Assembly: GCF_014193425.1 (NCBI RefSeq)
Contig: NZ_JACHZG010000001.1
Coordinates: 868,001-932,000 of the forward strand
DNA length: 64,000 bases
Direction: 5' to 3'
Source of the DNA: Microlunatus antarcticus
GTDB taxonomy: Bacteria; Actinomycetota; Actinomycetes; Propionibacteriales; Propionibacteriaceae
The notes under the pieces are model-generated. The model saw nothing but the letters and a program-made list of their open reading frames with translations, made no database searches and was not told the origin of the DNA. Shown here in pieces: positions 8,449 to 17,659 of this stretch. Made by a program: the position numbers and the translations under genes. Every line of letters begins with the position of its first letter. Within the stretch, counting starts at the first letter, position 1.

Positions 8449-9825
8449 CTACTTGCCCTTGTACTTGTCGCCCGCGGCCTGCGCGAGCTTCTGGCCGTTG
8501 TCGAGCGCCTCGTCCACGGTCGTCTTGCCCGCGATCACGCCGGAGATGTCCTGGCTGATCTTGGTGGCGAAGTCGGTGAACTCGGGGATGTCGACGAACT
8601 GGATGCCGACCGTGGGCCGCGGCTGGACGCCGGGGTTCGTCGGGTCGGCGGACTCGATCGCCGTCTTGGTCGGCTCGGCGAAGGCACCGGCCGCCTTGAT
8701 GTAGTCGGCGTTGGCGTAGGTCGACTCACGCTTGCCCGCGGGCACCGTGGCCCAGCCGTCCTGCTGGCCCACGAGGTTCTCGTAGTCCTTGCCCGACGCC
8801 CAGGAGATGAACTTCCAGGCGTTGTCGGCCTTGGTGCTCTTCTTCTCGATCATCCACGACCAGGCGTACAGCCAGCCGGAGGCCTTGGTCTCCTTGACCG
8901 GGGCCTGGACGTAGCCCATCTTGCCCTTGACCGGGGAGTCCGGCGCCTCGAGCGAGCCGGCGGCGGAGGTGGCGTCGTACCACATCGCCGTCTTGCTCTG
9001 CGTGGTCGCCGTCAGGCACTCGGCGAAGCCGGCCTGCGCCGCACCCGCCTCGCCGTGGGCCTTCACGAGGTCGGTGTAGAAGGTCGTCGCGTCCTTGAAC
9101 GGCTGCGCGTTGACCTGGGCGTTCCAGTCCTTGTCGAACCAGGTGCCGCCGAAGGTGTTGACCACGGTGGTCAGCGGGGCGAAGACCTCGCCCCAGCCGG
9201 GCAGGCCGCGCAGGCAGATGCCCTTCATGCCGGACTCGGCGCCGTCCATCTTGGCCGCGGCGGCCGCGACCTCGTCCCAGGTCGGGGTCTCGTTGAACTT
9301 GACGCCGACCTTCTCCGCGATGTCCTTGCGGTACATCAGGAAGGACGACTCGCCGTAGAACGGCTCGCCGTAGAGCTTGCCGTCCGGACCCGTCAGCGAC
9401 TTCGTCATCGACGGGAAGATGTCGGCCTGGTCGAACGTGGTGTCGGCCTTGTAGGCGGGGATGTCGTCGAGCGGCGTCAGCCAGCCGTTCTTGGAGTAGA
9501 TCGGCACCTCGAAGTTCGACAGCGTCGCGACGTCGAACTGGCCGGACTGGTTGGCGAACTCCTGCGCGGCCTGGTTGCGCATGTCGTTCTCGGGCTTGAC
9601 GGTGAAGTTCACCGTGATCCCGGACTGCTTGGTGAACTCGCCGATGTGCTTCTGCAGCGCGAGCATCTGGGGGTTGTTGACCATGAGGACGTTGATGGAG
9701 TTGTCGCTCGCTCCACCGCCACCCCCTCCGACTCCACCGGCACCGCCGGCGCCGCTGCACGCGGCGGTCGCGGCGAGCACGGTGGACAGGCCCACGGCGG
9801 CGACCAGCTTGGACGTCAAGCGCAT
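8449..9825 (-). CDS. polyol ABC transporter substrate-binding lipoprotein
   Basis: Extracytoplasmic solute-binding protein of family 1, 458 residues, first gene of the polyol operon. A signal peptide ends in the lipobox ATAAC with Cys 23 as the lipidated residue, followed by a glycine-rich linker. I chose the ATG at 9825 because AGAAAGAG lies 7 nt upstream; a start 8 codons earlier would leave no Shine-Dalgarno site. With the mannitol dehydrogenase three genes on, mannitol or sorbitol is the likely ligand. Confidence 0.9.
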   Translation of the reverse strand: MRLTSKLVAAVGLSTVLAATAACSGAGGAGGVGGGGGGASDNSINVLMVNNPQMLALQKHIGEFTKQSGITVNFTVKPENDMRNQAAQEFANQSGQFDVATLSNFEVPIYSKNGWLTPLDDIPAYKADTTFDQADIFPSMTKSLTGPDGKLYGEPFYGESSFLMYRKDIAEKVGVKFNETPTWDEVAAAAAKMDGAESGMKGICLRGLPGWGEVFAPLTTVVNTFGGTWFDKDWNAQVNAQPFKDATTFYTDLVKAHGEAGAAQAGFAECLTATTQSKTAMWYDATSAAGSLEAPDSPVKGKMGYVQAPVKETKASGWLYAWSWMIEKKSTKADNAWKFISWASGKDYENLVGQQDGWATVPAGKRESTYANADYIKAAGAFAEPTKTAIESADPTNPGVQPRPTVGIQFVDIPEFTDFATKISQDISGVIAGKTTVDEALDNGQKLAQAAGDKYKGK

Positions 9826-10214
9826 CTGGGAACTCTTTCTCTGGAACAACGGACGGAGATCCCGCCCGGAGGCCGGTCCGAGGGACCGGCTCCGACGCGG
9901 AGCGACAGCCCGCGCGCCTCAGAGCCCGGGCCCGCCCGCGTCCGTCCAGGCCGGTCCGCCCGGGTCCCGGCGCCTCGCGCCCGACCCGTCGTCCCGTCCC
10001 GATCTCACGCTGATCAGTACACGTCGCTCCGCAGGCCGTCACCGGCTGCCCTTGCTGGGTCTAGGTATATCCGACCGGACCGGCTGTGACCAGACCGTTG
10101 CGCGTGTTGCCCGAGTCTTTGTTATCGGATCGGTACCGGGGCTAATTCGGGCGGGTCGCGTGCCCACCTGGTTGGAATCGGGGACCGACCGACCCGGAAA
10201 CTAGGATGACGCCC
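9826..10214. promoter_or_regulatory. divergent promoter region of polyol operon and RDD gene
   Basis: A 389-bp gap without a gene. Towards the polyol operon it has an 8-bp leader hairpin (GCCGGTCC at 9872-9879, GGACCGGC at 9883-9890) and a possible minus-strand -10 (TATACC at 10069-10064). A GTTGC direct repeat lies near 10096-10110. Towards the RDD gene it holds TAGGAT at 10202-10207, 7 nt before the start. No regulator gene adjoins it, and the operator is not identified. Confidence 0.4.
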
Positions 10215-11096
10215 ATGTCTGACATCCCGGTGGGCTCACCGCCGGCTCCTCCCGGCCGCCACGCGGCTCCCGGCGGCTGGTACCCCGATCCGCTCGACCT
10301 CGCCCGCGAGCGCTACTGGGACGGCTGGCAGTGGTCGCGGAACACGCGCGACTCCGAGGTCCCCCCGGCCTACCGGCAGGCGCCCGGTGCGCCCGCCGCA
10401 CCGCCCGGACCGTACGGGGGGCAGACCACGCCGTACGGCAGCCAGCCCGATCCGTACGGGAGCCAGCCCACGCCGTACGGGAGCCAGCCCACGCCGTACG
10501 GGGGACAGCCGGCGTACTACGGGGGCGCGCAGCAGCCCGCCTCCCGGCAGGCGGCCCGGACCGCGGACGGCGTGCCCCTGGCCGGCTGGTGGTGGCGTGC
10601 GCTCGCCGGGCTGATCGACGCCGCGCTCGTCGGGACGGTGTCCGGGCTGCTCACGCTGCCCTTCTACCGCGACCTGCTCGGTGCCGTTCGCACGTTCTGG
10701 AACGCCGCGCTGGCCGCCGCGCAGGCGGGTGCGCCCCCGCCGGCGACGCCGAACTTCGCCGCCATGATGACGGGCACGGACCAGCTGCTCGTGACGGCCG
10801 TGACCTTCGCGATCGGCATGGCCTACCACCTGCCGTTCCTGCGGACCCGCGGCGCGACGCTCGGGCTGCTGGCCTGCGGGCTGAAGGTGGTCCCGGTCGA
10901 CGAGGGCCGGTCCACGGCCCGGCTGGGGTGGTCGACGGTGGTCGTCCGCGCTCTGCTCTGGGTGCTGCCCGGCGCGCTCAGCCTGCGCATCCTCACCGTC
11001 GCCGACGTCCTGCTGCCGCTGTGGCACCCGAAGCGTCAGACCCTGCACGACCTCGCCGCCCGCACCCAGGTGATCCGGACGCGCCAGGGCGGCTGA
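10215..11096 (+). CDS. DUF2510-RDD membrane protein
   Basis: A 293-residue membrane protein. The N-terminal 45 residues match a DUF2510 domain (GGWYPDP and RYWDGWQWS). A proline/glycine/tyrosine-rich linker follows, with five 7-residue units of the type TPYGSQP (DNA 10407-10511, 21-bp period). An RDD domain with about four helices makes up the rest, beginning with PLAGWWWRALAGLID. I prefer the ATG at 10215, 7 nt after TAGGAT, over the ATG at 10206, which overlaps that box. Function unknown; RDD proteins are linked to transport or envelope processes. It is convergent with the next gene. Confidence 0.85.
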   Translation: MSDIPVGSPPAPPGRHAAPGGWYPDPLDLARERYWDGWQWSRNTRDSEVPPAYRQAPGAPAAPPGPYGGQTTPYGSQPDPYGSQPTPYGSQPTPYGGQPAYYGGAQQPASRQAARTADGVPLAGWWWRALAGLIDAALVGTVSGLLTLPFYRDLLGAVRTFWNAALAAAQAGAPPPATPNFAAMMTGTDQLLVTAVTFAIGMAYHLPFLRTRGATLGLLACGLKVVPVDEGRSTARLGWSTVVVRALLWVLPGALSLRILTVADVLLPLWHPKRQTLHDLAARTQVIRTRQGG

Positions 11097-11183
11097 GCAG
11101 GTCGGCGGCCTCGCTGGAGAGCGCTCCCTGAGCCTGTCGAAGGGCCACGAAGTGGTCGGCGTGGCTCAGAGCAGGTCGGCGGC
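11095..11183. repeat. 15-bp direct repeats flanking a REP-like sequence
   Basis: GAGCAGGTCGGCGGC occurs at 11095-11109 and again at 11169-11183, at the ends of two convergent genes. Between them lies CCCTGAGCCTGTCGAAGGG, a REP-like intergenic motif that I recall from many GC-rich genomes. The arrangement resembles a small insertion with a target duplication, but no element can be named. Confidence 0.55.
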
Positions 11184-11900
11184 GGCGAGCCGGTCCAGCG
11201 TCGCCGCGACGTCGGCGTCGTCGACCCCGCGCAGGCGGCGGCGGATCCGGGCCTGGGTGGCGTCGTCCCACGCGGCGAGCGCGAGGCGCGAGCGGGTCTC
11301 GTCGGGCTGGGCGAGGAGCTGCTCGGCGTCCTCGGCCTCCGCGCCGTCGACGAGCGCCTCGACGGCCATCAGGACCGCGACCACGCCGTACGGGCCGAAG
11401 GTCTCGGCGCCGAGACCGGTCGCCTTGAAGGGCAGGTCGGCCTCGACGAGCACGGACATCTGCTCGGCCGCACCGCGGTGACCCGTCAGGTCGAGCCGGC
11501 CGTGCAGGCCCGCGGCCTCCACGACCTCGACCGCGTCGACCAGCCCGGCGCCGGCCGGGAGGCCGACCAGCACCTCTACGCCGTCCGGCAGCCCGGCCGC
11601 CGCCGCGACCACCCGGGCCGCGTTGCCGGCCAGGTCGTCGAGGTCGCGCAGCACCGTCTCCACCGCGACGAGCCGCAGCCCGTCCGCCCGGCGGGCGAGG
11701 GCGGCCACGCTGCCCGCGCCGCCGCTGGTCAGGACGTTGACCGCGACGTCGGGGTCGAGGCCGGCGAGCCGCTCGTCGCCCACGACCAGCGGGCCGACGG
11801 CCCAGCCGTCGCTGCGGTCGAGCAGGGCCCGGTAGGTCGCCGCGTCCACGGCGGTGCCGGTGGCGGGGGCGACGTGCAGCAGCGAGCGGAAGACGTCCAT
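11166..11900 (-). CDS. hypothetical protein, actinobacterial
   Basis: A 244-residue soluble protein, rich in Ala, Leu, Val and Asp, with alternating beta and alpha segments such as VLVGLPAGAGLVDAVEVVEA that suggest a barrel-like or Rossmann-like fold. No signal peptide or membrane helix is seen, and I do not recognise a family. It starts at ATG 11900, 10 bp after the stop of the small upstream gene on the same strand, and converges on the RDD gene. The codon pattern is normal for the window, so it is likely expressed. Confidence 0.7.
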   Translation of the reverse strand: MDVFRSLLHVAPATGTAVDAATYRALLDRSDGWAVGPLVVGDERLAGLDPDVAVNVLTSGGAGSVAALARRADGLRLVAVETVLRDLDDLAGNAARVVAAAAGLPDGVEVLVGLPAGAGLVDAVEVVEAAGLHGRLDLTGHRGAAEQMSVLVEADLPFKATGLGAETFGPYGVVAVLMAVEALVDGAEAEDAEQLLAQPDETRSRLALAAWDDATQARIRRRLRGVDDADVAATLDRLAAADLL

Positions 11901-11910
11901 GCCCGGAACC

Positions 11911-12138
11911 CTACGGACGTCGGGCCGGGGGAGCCTGGTCCCGCCGCTTGCGGCGACGCTCGTAGACCCACAGGAACGGGCCCAGCACGGCCAGGGCGAC
12001 GAGGAACGCCAGCACCCCCAGCACGAGGTCGTCGGTCCGCGACACCACGTACGCCCCCGCCGCCGCGCAGGGCAGCGCCAGGAGCCAGAGCCGGCCGTAC
12101 TGGCCCAGCTCCGCGCGTCGCTTCGGGTCGATCTCCAC
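11911..12138 (-). CDS. small two-helix membrane protein
   Basis: A 75-residue protein with two hydrophobic segments (about residues 16-33 and 38-56), a short charged N-terminus and a basic C-terminal tail (YERRRKRRDQ). Family not recognised. It lies between the MDMPI-type gene and the 244-residue unknown gene on the same strand, and might be co-transcribed with the latter. Confidence 0.65.
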   Translation of the reverse strand: MEIDPKRRAELGQYGRLWLLALPCAAAGAYVVSRTDDLVLGVLAFLVALAVLGPFLWVYERRRKRRDQAPPARRP

Positions 12139-12187
12139 GGGTCAGGTCCTCTCGGGGGTCACGGGGCTGAGGTTCACAGGTCCCTGG

Positions 12188-12790
12188 TCACCGGACGGGC
12201 ACCCGTCCGGCGAACTCGGGCCGCGGCAGCCCGGCGGCGGCAGACGCCTCGACCGTACGTCGGGCCAGCCCGAGGGCCAGGGCGCTGGGCGGGGGGACGT
12301 CGAGCTCCCGGGCCAGGTCGAGCTGGTGCACGGCGAGCTCGACCGCCCAGGTGGCGCAGAGGTCGCCGGTGGTGAGCACCCCGGCCTGGAAGGCGAGCAC
12401 CCCGTCGTCCAGCCGACCCACCGCCGACGACAGCGCGGCGGTCACCGTGCGCAGCGGCGCGACGGCTCCGGTCGGGGCCCGGGTGGCGGACGCGAGCCGG
12501 CGGATCGCCAGCAGCCCGGCGATCTCGTCGGCGCGGCCGACCGACGGCAGGCTGCCCCAGTAGGTCGCGGCGTCGAGGTCGGGCGCCCGGTCGGTCCGGC
12601 CCACCTCGAGCAGGGCGACGGCGACTTCCTCCAGCCCGAGCCGGACGTGGGTCACCACGTCGACGACCGACCAGCCCCAGCAGCCCGACGCCGCGAGGAG
12701 CGCGTGGTCGTCGAGCGGTTCCGCCGCGGCGAGGAAGCCGTCGAGTGCCTCGAGGAACGCGGCCCGGCCCTCCGCGTGGGCGACCCGCAC
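12188..12790 (-). CDS. MDMPI/DinB-fold (maleylpyruvate isomerase-like) protein
   Basis: A 200-residue protein of the mycothiol-dependent maleylpyruvate isomerase N-domain type (TIGR03083-like). The metal-binding pattern is recognisable as GWSVVDVVTHVRLGLEE and a later ELAVHQLDLARELD. Members are metal-dependent, often mycothiol-using enzymes or of unknown activity; the substrate here is unknown. The GTG at 12790 lies 3 nt after the pncA stop, so it is the third gene of the pncB-pncA operon. Confidence 0.8.
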   Translation of the reverse strand: MRVAHAEGRAAFLEALDGFLAAAEPLDDHALLAASGCWGWSVVDVVTHVRLGLEEVAVALLEVGRTDRAPDLDAATYWGSLPSVGRADEIAGLLAIRRLASATRAPTGAVAPLRTVTAALSSAVGRLDDGVLAFQAGVLTTGDLCATWAVELAVHQLDLARELDVPPPSALALGLARRTVEASAAAGLPRPEFAGRVPVR

Positions 12791-12793
12791 GGC

Positions 12794-13402
12794 TCAGCCC
12801 TCGCGGGTGCCGACGCCCGCCGCTCGCCAGGCCGCGTACGTGTCCTCGACCCGCTCGGGCGCCACGGCGGCGACCAGGGCGGAGAGCACCGTGGGCGAGA
12901 AGCCCTCGCGGGCGGCGTCGAGCGCGGTCGCCCGGACGCAGAAGTCGGTGGCGATGCCGCAGACGTCGACGCGGTCGATGTCGTGCGCCCGCAGCCAGGC
13001 GGCGAGACCGGCACCGTCGGCGGCCCGTCCCTCGAAGCCGGAGTAGGCGGCGGTGTACTCGCCCTTGTCGAAGACGGCGTCGAAGTCACCGGTGGCGAGC
13101 GGGTCGGTGAACTCGACCCCGTCGGTGCCGACCACGCAGTGGGGCGGCCAGGTGTCGACGAAGTCGGGGTGGTCGGAGAAGTGCCCGGCGGGGTCGATGT
13201 GGTGGTCCCGGGTCGCGACGACGGCGTCGTAGCCGTGGTCCCCGGCCAGCAGCTCCTTGACCCCGGCGGCGACGGCCAGCCCGCCGGCCACGGCCAGCGA
13301 CCCGCCCTCGCAGAAGTCGCGCTGCACGTCGACGACGACCAGCGCCGTACGGGTGCTGCCGGTCGGGGTGCTGCTGGTCGAGGTGGTGCTCCCGGTGCTC
13401 AC
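12794..13402 (-). CDS. pncA: nicotinamidase
   Basis: Nicotinamide amidohydrolase of 202 residues, converting nicotinamide to nicotinate in the NAD salvage pathway. The catalytic triad is Asp 25 (VVVDVQRDFC), Lys 113 (FDKGEY) and Cys 155 (ATDFC). Metal ligands correspond to Asp 66, His 68, His 74 and His 88. The GTG start overlaps the pncB stop (GTGA), so the two salvage steps are coupled. An N-terminal Ser/Thr-rich stretch of about 17 residues precedes the fold. Confidence 0.95.
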   Translation of the reverse strand: MSTGSTTSTSSTPTGSTRTALVVVDVQRDFCEGGSLAVAGGLAVAAGVKELLAGDHGYDAVVATRDHHIDPAGHFSDHPDFVDTWPPHCVVGTDGVEFTDPLATGDFDAVFDKGEYTAAYSGFEGRAADGAGLAAWLRAHDIDRVDVCGIATDFCVRATALDAAREGFSPTVLSALVAAVAPERVEDTYAAWRAAGVGTREG

Positions 13403-14847
13403 GCGCGGTCCCCCTCCGGGGCGTAGGGGTTGACGACCGGGGCCGCGGCCCCGCTCCAGCGGGTCGGGATGACGGCCTCGCCCTTGGACAGCTTGCGGGC
13501 CTCGATCGGCAGCTCCGCCCGGGCGGCGGCGTGCCGCGCGCGGGCCGCGGCGAGCGGTTCCTCGCCGACGATCTCGCCGTCCACGACCAGGGGCACGAGC
13601 AGGGCCCGGTCGTTGCCGTCGTCGACCGGCGGCTCGCCCACCCCGATCTCCTCGGCCTCGGCGACCCCGTTCGCGTCGATGCGACGCAGCGCCCACTTGC
13701 GGCCGCCGACCGACACCTTGTCCTGGCTCTTCTTCGCCACGGCGACCAGCGGTGCGTCCGGGTCGTCGGAGTCGGCCCGGGCCACGAGCTTGTAGACGAA
13801 GCCGGAGGTCGGGTGGCCGCTGCCGGTGACCAGGGCCGTGCCCACGCCGTAGCTGTCGACCGGGGCGCCCGACAGCGAGGCGATCGCGTTCTCGTCGAGG
13901 TCGCTCGTCACCACGATGCGGGTGCTCGTCGCGCCGAGAGAGTCGAGCAGGCCCCGGACGCGGACCGCGAGCACCGACAGGTCGCCGGAGTCGAGCCGGA
14001 CCGCGCCGAGCCGTCCGCCGGTGAGCTCGACACCGGTCCGGACGGCGTTCTCGACGTCGTAGGTGTCGACCAGCAGGGTCGTGCCCTCGCCGAGCGCCGC
14101 GAGCTGGGCGGTGAAGGCCTCCCGCTCGTCGCGGTGCAGCAGGGTGAAGGAGTGCGCGGCCGTCCCCGTGGTCGGCACCCCGTAGCGACGTCCGGCCTCG
14201 AGGTTGGACGTGGCGTCGAAGCCCGCCACGTACGCCGCCCGTGCCGCCGCCACGGCGGCCAGCTCGTGGGTGCGCCGCGACCCCATCTCGACGCAGGGGC
14301 GCCCGTCGGCGGCCAGCGTCATCCGCGAGGCGGCCGAGGCGATCGCGGAGTCGTGGTTGTAGATGCTGAGCAGCAGGGTCTCCAGCACGCAGCACTCCGC
14401 GAAGGTGCCCTCGACGACGAGCAGCGGCGAGCCGGGGAAGTAGATCTCGCCCTCGGGGTAGCCCCAGACCTGTCCGCGGAACGCGAAGCCGGCCAGCCAC
14501 GTGGCCGTGCGGTCGTCGACGACGTCGTTCTCGGTGAGGAAGGTGAGCGACTCGTCGTCGAAGCGGAACTGCCGCAGCGCCCGGAGGGCCCGCCCGACGC
14601 CGGCCACGACGCCGTAGCGGCGACCGTCCGGCAGCCGCCGTCCGAAGAGCTCGAAGACCGAGTGGCGCTCCGCAGTCCCCGCCTGCAGGGCCGAGCGCAG
14701 CATCGTCAGCTCGTACTGGTCGGTGAGCAGCGCGGTCGTCGGCGCCTCGCGGGGGCCGAAGCGCGCGCGGCGCGCCTCGCCGTCCAGCGCGGCCGCCGGT
14801 CCGGCTGCGGGTCCGGGCGGGGTCGTGCTGGCTGCGCCGTCGGTCAC
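13399..14847 (-). CDS. pncB: nicotinate phosphoribosyltransferase
   Basis: Makes nicotinate mononucleotide from nicotinate and PRPP, 482 residues. Typical family segments are [11 protein letters not shown] at the N-terminus, the central GSRRTHE containing the His region, and VRLDSGDL and VTSDLDE near the phosphate site. I chose the GTG at 14847, 7 nt after TACGCT on the minus strand, rather than longer frames that cross into clpS. It is the first gene of a pncB-pncA-MDMPI operon and is divergent from clpS, with about 40 bp shared between the two promoters. Confidence 0.95.
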   Translation of the reverse strand: MTDGAASTTPPGPAAGPAAALDGEARRARFGPREAPTTALLTDQYELTMLRSALQAGTAERHSVFELFGRRLPDGRRYGVVAGVGRALRALRQFRFDDESLTFLTENDVVDDRTATWLAGFAFRGQVWGYPEGEIYFPGSPLLVVEGTFAECCVLETLLLSIYNHDSAIASAASRMTLAADGRPCVEMGSRRTHELAAVAAARAAYVAGFDATSNLEAGRRYGVPTTGTAAHSFTLLHRDEREAFTAQLAALGEGTTLLVDTYDVENAVRTGVELTGGRLGAVRLDSGDLSVLAVRVRGLLDSLGATSTRIVVTSDLDENAIASLSGAPVDSYGVGTALVTGSGHPTSGFVYKLVARADSDDPDAPLVAVAKKSQDKVSVGGRKWALRRIDANGVAEAEEIGVGEPPVDDGNDRALLVPLVVDGEIVGEEPLAAARARHAAARAELPIEARKLSKGEAVIPTRWSGAAAPVVNPYAPEGDRA

Positions 14848-14887
14848 GCGCGTCAGCGTACGAGGACGGCCTGACATCATGGGGACC

Positions 14888-15205
14888 GTGTCGGAGACCG
14901 GATCGCCCGCGGTGACGCCTGCCGGGGGCACGGCGGTCGCCGAGCGTCCGCTCGAGCAGGTCGTCCCCGACGTCCCCTGGGTGACGATCGTGTGGGACGA
15001 CCCCGTCAACCTCATGTCGTACGTGGCGCACGTCTTCTCGACCTACTTCCACTACGCCAAGGCCAAGTCCGAGCGGCTGATGATGCAGGTGCACAACGAG
15101 GGCAAGGCCGTGGTGAGCAGCGGGAGCCGCGAGGCCATGGAGCGTGACGTCACCGCCATGCACGAGTACGGGTTGTGGGCGACGCTCGACAAGTCCGACG
15201 ACTGA
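14888..15205 (+). CDS. clpS: ATP-dependent Clp protease adaptor
   Basis: ClpS N-end-rule adaptor of 105 residues, delivering substrates to ClpAP or ClpCP. The core [16 protein letters not shown], the HNEGKAVV segment and the [15 protein letters not shown]-terminus are diagnostic. The GTG at 14888 is 7 nt after CATCAT, a near-consensus -10; an in-frame ATG at 14879 overlaps that box. It is followed after 15 bp by a DUF2017 gene, the usual actinobacterial order. Confidence 0.95.
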   Translation: MSETGSPAVTPAGGTAVAERPLEQVVPDVPWVTIVWDDPVNLMSYVAHVFSTYFHYAKAKSERLMMQVHNEGKAVVSSGSREAMERDVTAMHEYGLWATLDKSDD

Positions 15206-15220
15206 GCCGGTGACGCTGAC

Positions 15221-15796
15221 ATGAAGAAGTTCGTCCGCAGGCGCGGCGTCCTGACCACGGGTCTCAGCCCGTACGAGGTCGAGCTGCTCACCTCGCTGGT
15301 CCGCCAGGTCGTGGAGCTTGTGTCCGACGGCGAGCCCGAGGGCTTCGCCACCCCCGACCCGTCGGCCGACCCCTTCGAGGCGCTGACGGCCGGGCTCCAG
15401 GTCGACCCGGACGAGCCCGAGGTGTCGGACGACCCGGTGCTGCGCCGGATGTTCCCGAACGCCTACCCCCACGACGCCGACGCGTCGTCGGACTTCCGCC
15501 GCTTCACCGAGCGCGGGCTGCGGACGACGAAGGTCACCGACGCGGGCGTGGTGCTGGAGGACCTCGACGCCACCCGGGCGGGCAGCACCGACCTGCGGGT
15601 CGCGCCCGAGCACGTCGAGGCCTGGTTGCGCACCCTCACCACCGTCCGCATCGCGGTCGCGACGCGGCTCGGCGTCACCGACGCGGAGTCGGCCGAGCAG
15701 CTGGCCGACCTCGACGAGTCCGACCCCCGCAGCTACATGGTCAGCGTCTACGACTGGCTCGGCTTCGCCCAGGAGACGATGGTCGGCGCCCTGTGA
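15221..15796 (+). CDS. DUF2017 family protein
   Basis: A 191-residue member of the DUF2017 family, which accompanies clpS in many actinobacteria; function unknown. Visible features are LSPYEVELLTSLVRQVVEL near the N-terminus and DPRSYMVSVYDWLGFAQE near the C-terminus. It lies 15 bp after clpS and 13 bp before the broken Nudix gene, so all three probably share one transcript. Confidence 0.9.
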   Translation: MKKFVRRRGVLTTGLSPYEVELLTSLVRQVVELVSDGEPEGFATPDPSADPFEALTAGLQVDPDEPEVSDDPVLRRMFPNAYPHDADASSDFRRFTERGLRTTKVTDAGVVLEDLDATRAGSTDLRVAPEHVEAWLRTLTTVRIAVATRLGVTDAESAEQLADLDESDPRSYMVSVYDWLGFAQETMVGAL

Positions 15797-15809
15797 GGCG
15801 AGCGGTGAC

Positions 15810-16310
15810 GTGGCCTGTGACGTCCGGGGCGAGGCGCTGATGCTCCACGACGGCAACGGCTGGGTCGTGGACGCCCAGGGCCAGCGGCACTGGGGCCTCT
15901 TCGGCGCCGCCGGCCTGCTCGTCGTCGACCGGCGGGAGCCGGGCGCTCCGCTCGTCCTGCTGCAGCACCGGGCGGCCTGGACCGCCGACGGCGGGACCTG
16001 GGGCATCCCCGGCGGTGCCCGCGACAGCCACGAGGACGCGGTGGCCGCCGCGCTGCGCTAGGCCCACGAGGAGACCGGGCTGCCCGCCGACGCCGTCCGC
16101 CTGCTCGACGACCCGTACGTCGACGACCGCGGCGGCTGGAGCTACACCACGGTACTGAGCGAGCTCGTCGCCGACGTGACCCTCGTGGTCGAGCAGGAGT
16201 CGGAGGCCCTCGGCTGGGTGGCGGTCGACGAGGTCGACCGGCGCCTGCTGCACCGCGGCTTCGCCCGTGCGTGGCCGACGCTGAGGGCGCGGCTGGCGGA
16301 TTCCGGGTAG
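15810..16310 (+). pseudogene. Nudix hydrolase interrupted by amber codon in Nudix box
   Basis: From the GTG at 15810 the frame reads a Nudix hydrolase up to the Nudix box: GGARDSHEDAVAAALR, then TAG at 16059-16061 where the conserved Glu (GAG) of REUXEEXG should be, then AHEETGL. The frame continues without another stop to the TAG at 16308-16310, giving a normal length of about 166 codons. A single G-to-T change explains it. It could be a real nonsense mutation, a sequencing error, or a readthrough site. The family hydrolyses nucleoside diphosphates linked to other groups; without the box it would be inactive. Confidence 0.9.
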
Positions 16311-16354
16311 GTGGCCCCGCAACCGGAACGGCCCGTGCCCGAGAATCACCGCTC

Positions 16355-17659
16355 ATGGACTTCTCGCGTCGACGTTTCCTCGCCGGTTCCGCGGCGCTCA
16401 CGGCGCCCCTGGCGCTCGCCGCCTGCGGCGGTTTCGCCCCCGCCGGCTCCCAGCCCAGCCAGCAGGCGGGCACGCTGAGCTTCACGACCTGGGGCACCGA
16501 CGCCGAGCTCGCCGGGCTCCGGGACGTCATCGCCCGGTTCCAGCAGGCCAACGCCGGCACCACCATCAACCTCAACGCGGTGCCGTACGAGCAGATGTTC
16601 TCCAACATCGACGCGCAGATCCAGGCGGGCAACCCGCCGGACGTGTTCCGGGTGCCGTACTACACGTTCGGCAGCTACGCGGGCGCCGGCCAGCTGCTCG
16701 ACCTCACGCCGCACCTGCCCGCCGGGTTCGCCGACCGCTTCACCCCGCAGGCCTGGGCCGCGGTGCAGAACGCGGGCAAGCCGTACGGCGTCCCGCACCA
16801 CACCGACACCTCGGTGATCCTCTACAACAAGACGCTCCTCGACGCGGCGGGCGTCACGTCCGTGCCGACCGAGGTCGGCCAGGCCTGGACGTGGCCGCAG
16901 CTGCTGGACGTCGCCGGAAAGCTGCGCAGCTCGCTGCCGGGCTCGAAGTTCCCGATGGCCTACAACTGGCAGGGCAACGGGGTCACGCGCTGGCTGAGCC
17001 TGCTCTTCCAGGCTGACGGCCGGTTCCTGGGCGAGGACCTGAAGACCCCGGCCATCGACTCCGACGCGGGTCGCGCGGCGATCGACTTCAGCAAGCGCTT
17101 CTTCACCGACAAGCTGGTCCCGGCGAACGACTCGGTGAAGTCCACGACGTACGCGGCCGACACCTGGTACTCCCAGACCGCGGCGATGGTCTGGGGCGGC
17201 GCGTTCATGGTCCCGGACGCCGACAAGACGGCCGACTTCGAGTGGGGCACGACCTTCGCGCCGCGCAACGTCCGGGCGGGCAGCGACTTCGGCGGCAACG
17301 CGCTCGTGGCCACGGCGAAGGCGAAGGATCCTGCGCTCGCCGCGAAGTTCCTCGACTTCGTCACCGAGTCCGAATCGATGAAGAGCTTCTGCACCGCGGC
17401 GTCGCTGCTGCCGACCCGCGCGGACCTCGTCGAGAACGGCATCAGCTTCACCGTCCGTCCGGAGACGACCCCTGTCTTCCTCGGCCAGGCCGCGCAGGTG
17501 CGGGCGAGCGACTCCGGCCAGGTCGCCTCGCCGGTGATGAGCAAGATCATCACCGTGTTCAAGGACCAGCTCGAGCAGGCGTTCGTCGGCGGGCAGAGCA
17601 CCGAGGCGACCATCGCCGGGCTGACCAAGGGCATCGCCGCGGCCACCGGCGCGCAGTGA
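16355..17659 (+). CDS. sugar ABC transporter binding lipoprotein (Tat-type signal)
   Basis: Family 1 solute-binding protein of 434 residues, first gene of the second sugar importer. The N-terminus SRRRFLAGS resembles a twin-arginine signal, and the lipobox LALAAC places the lipidated Cys at 24. Later segments such as VPYEQMFSNIDAQIQAGNPPD are typical of binding proteins for disaccharides or glycerol phosphates. The ATG at 16355 lies 8 nt after GAGAAT, a weak -10. Its stop overlaps the next gene by 4 nt. The ligand is not predicted. Confidence 0.9.
   Translation: MDFSRRRFLAGSAALTAPLALAACGGFAPAGSQPSQQAGTLSFTTWGTDAELAGLRDVIARFQQANAGTTINLNAVPYEQMFSNIDAQIQAGNPPDVFRVPYYTFGSYAGAGQLLDLTPHLPAGFADRFTPQAWAAVQNAGKPYGVPHHTDTSVILYNKTLLDAAGVTSVPTEVGQAWTWPQLLDVAGKLRSSLPGSKFPMAYNWQGNGVTRWLSLLFQADGRFLGEDLKTPAIDSDAGRAAIDFSKRFFTDKLVPANDSVKSTTYAADTWYSQTAAMVWGGAFMVPDADKTADFEWGTTFAPRNVRAGSDFGGNALVATAKAKDPALAAKFLDFVTESESMKSFCTAASLLPTRADLVENGISFTVRPETTPVFLGQAAQVRASDSGQVASPVMSKIITVFKDQLEQAFVGGQSTEATIAGLTKGIAAATGAQ

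Noticed and set aside
9826-10214. Riboswitch or small gene in the polyol operon leader
   Set aside because: Only one short hairpin is seen; no known aptamer core and no frame with a credible start.
12794-16006. A 1070-codon minus-strand frame joining pncA to sequence opposite clpS and DUF2017
   Set aside because: Only the pncA part is real; the rest is in the wrong frame for pncB and antisense to clpS and DUF2017.
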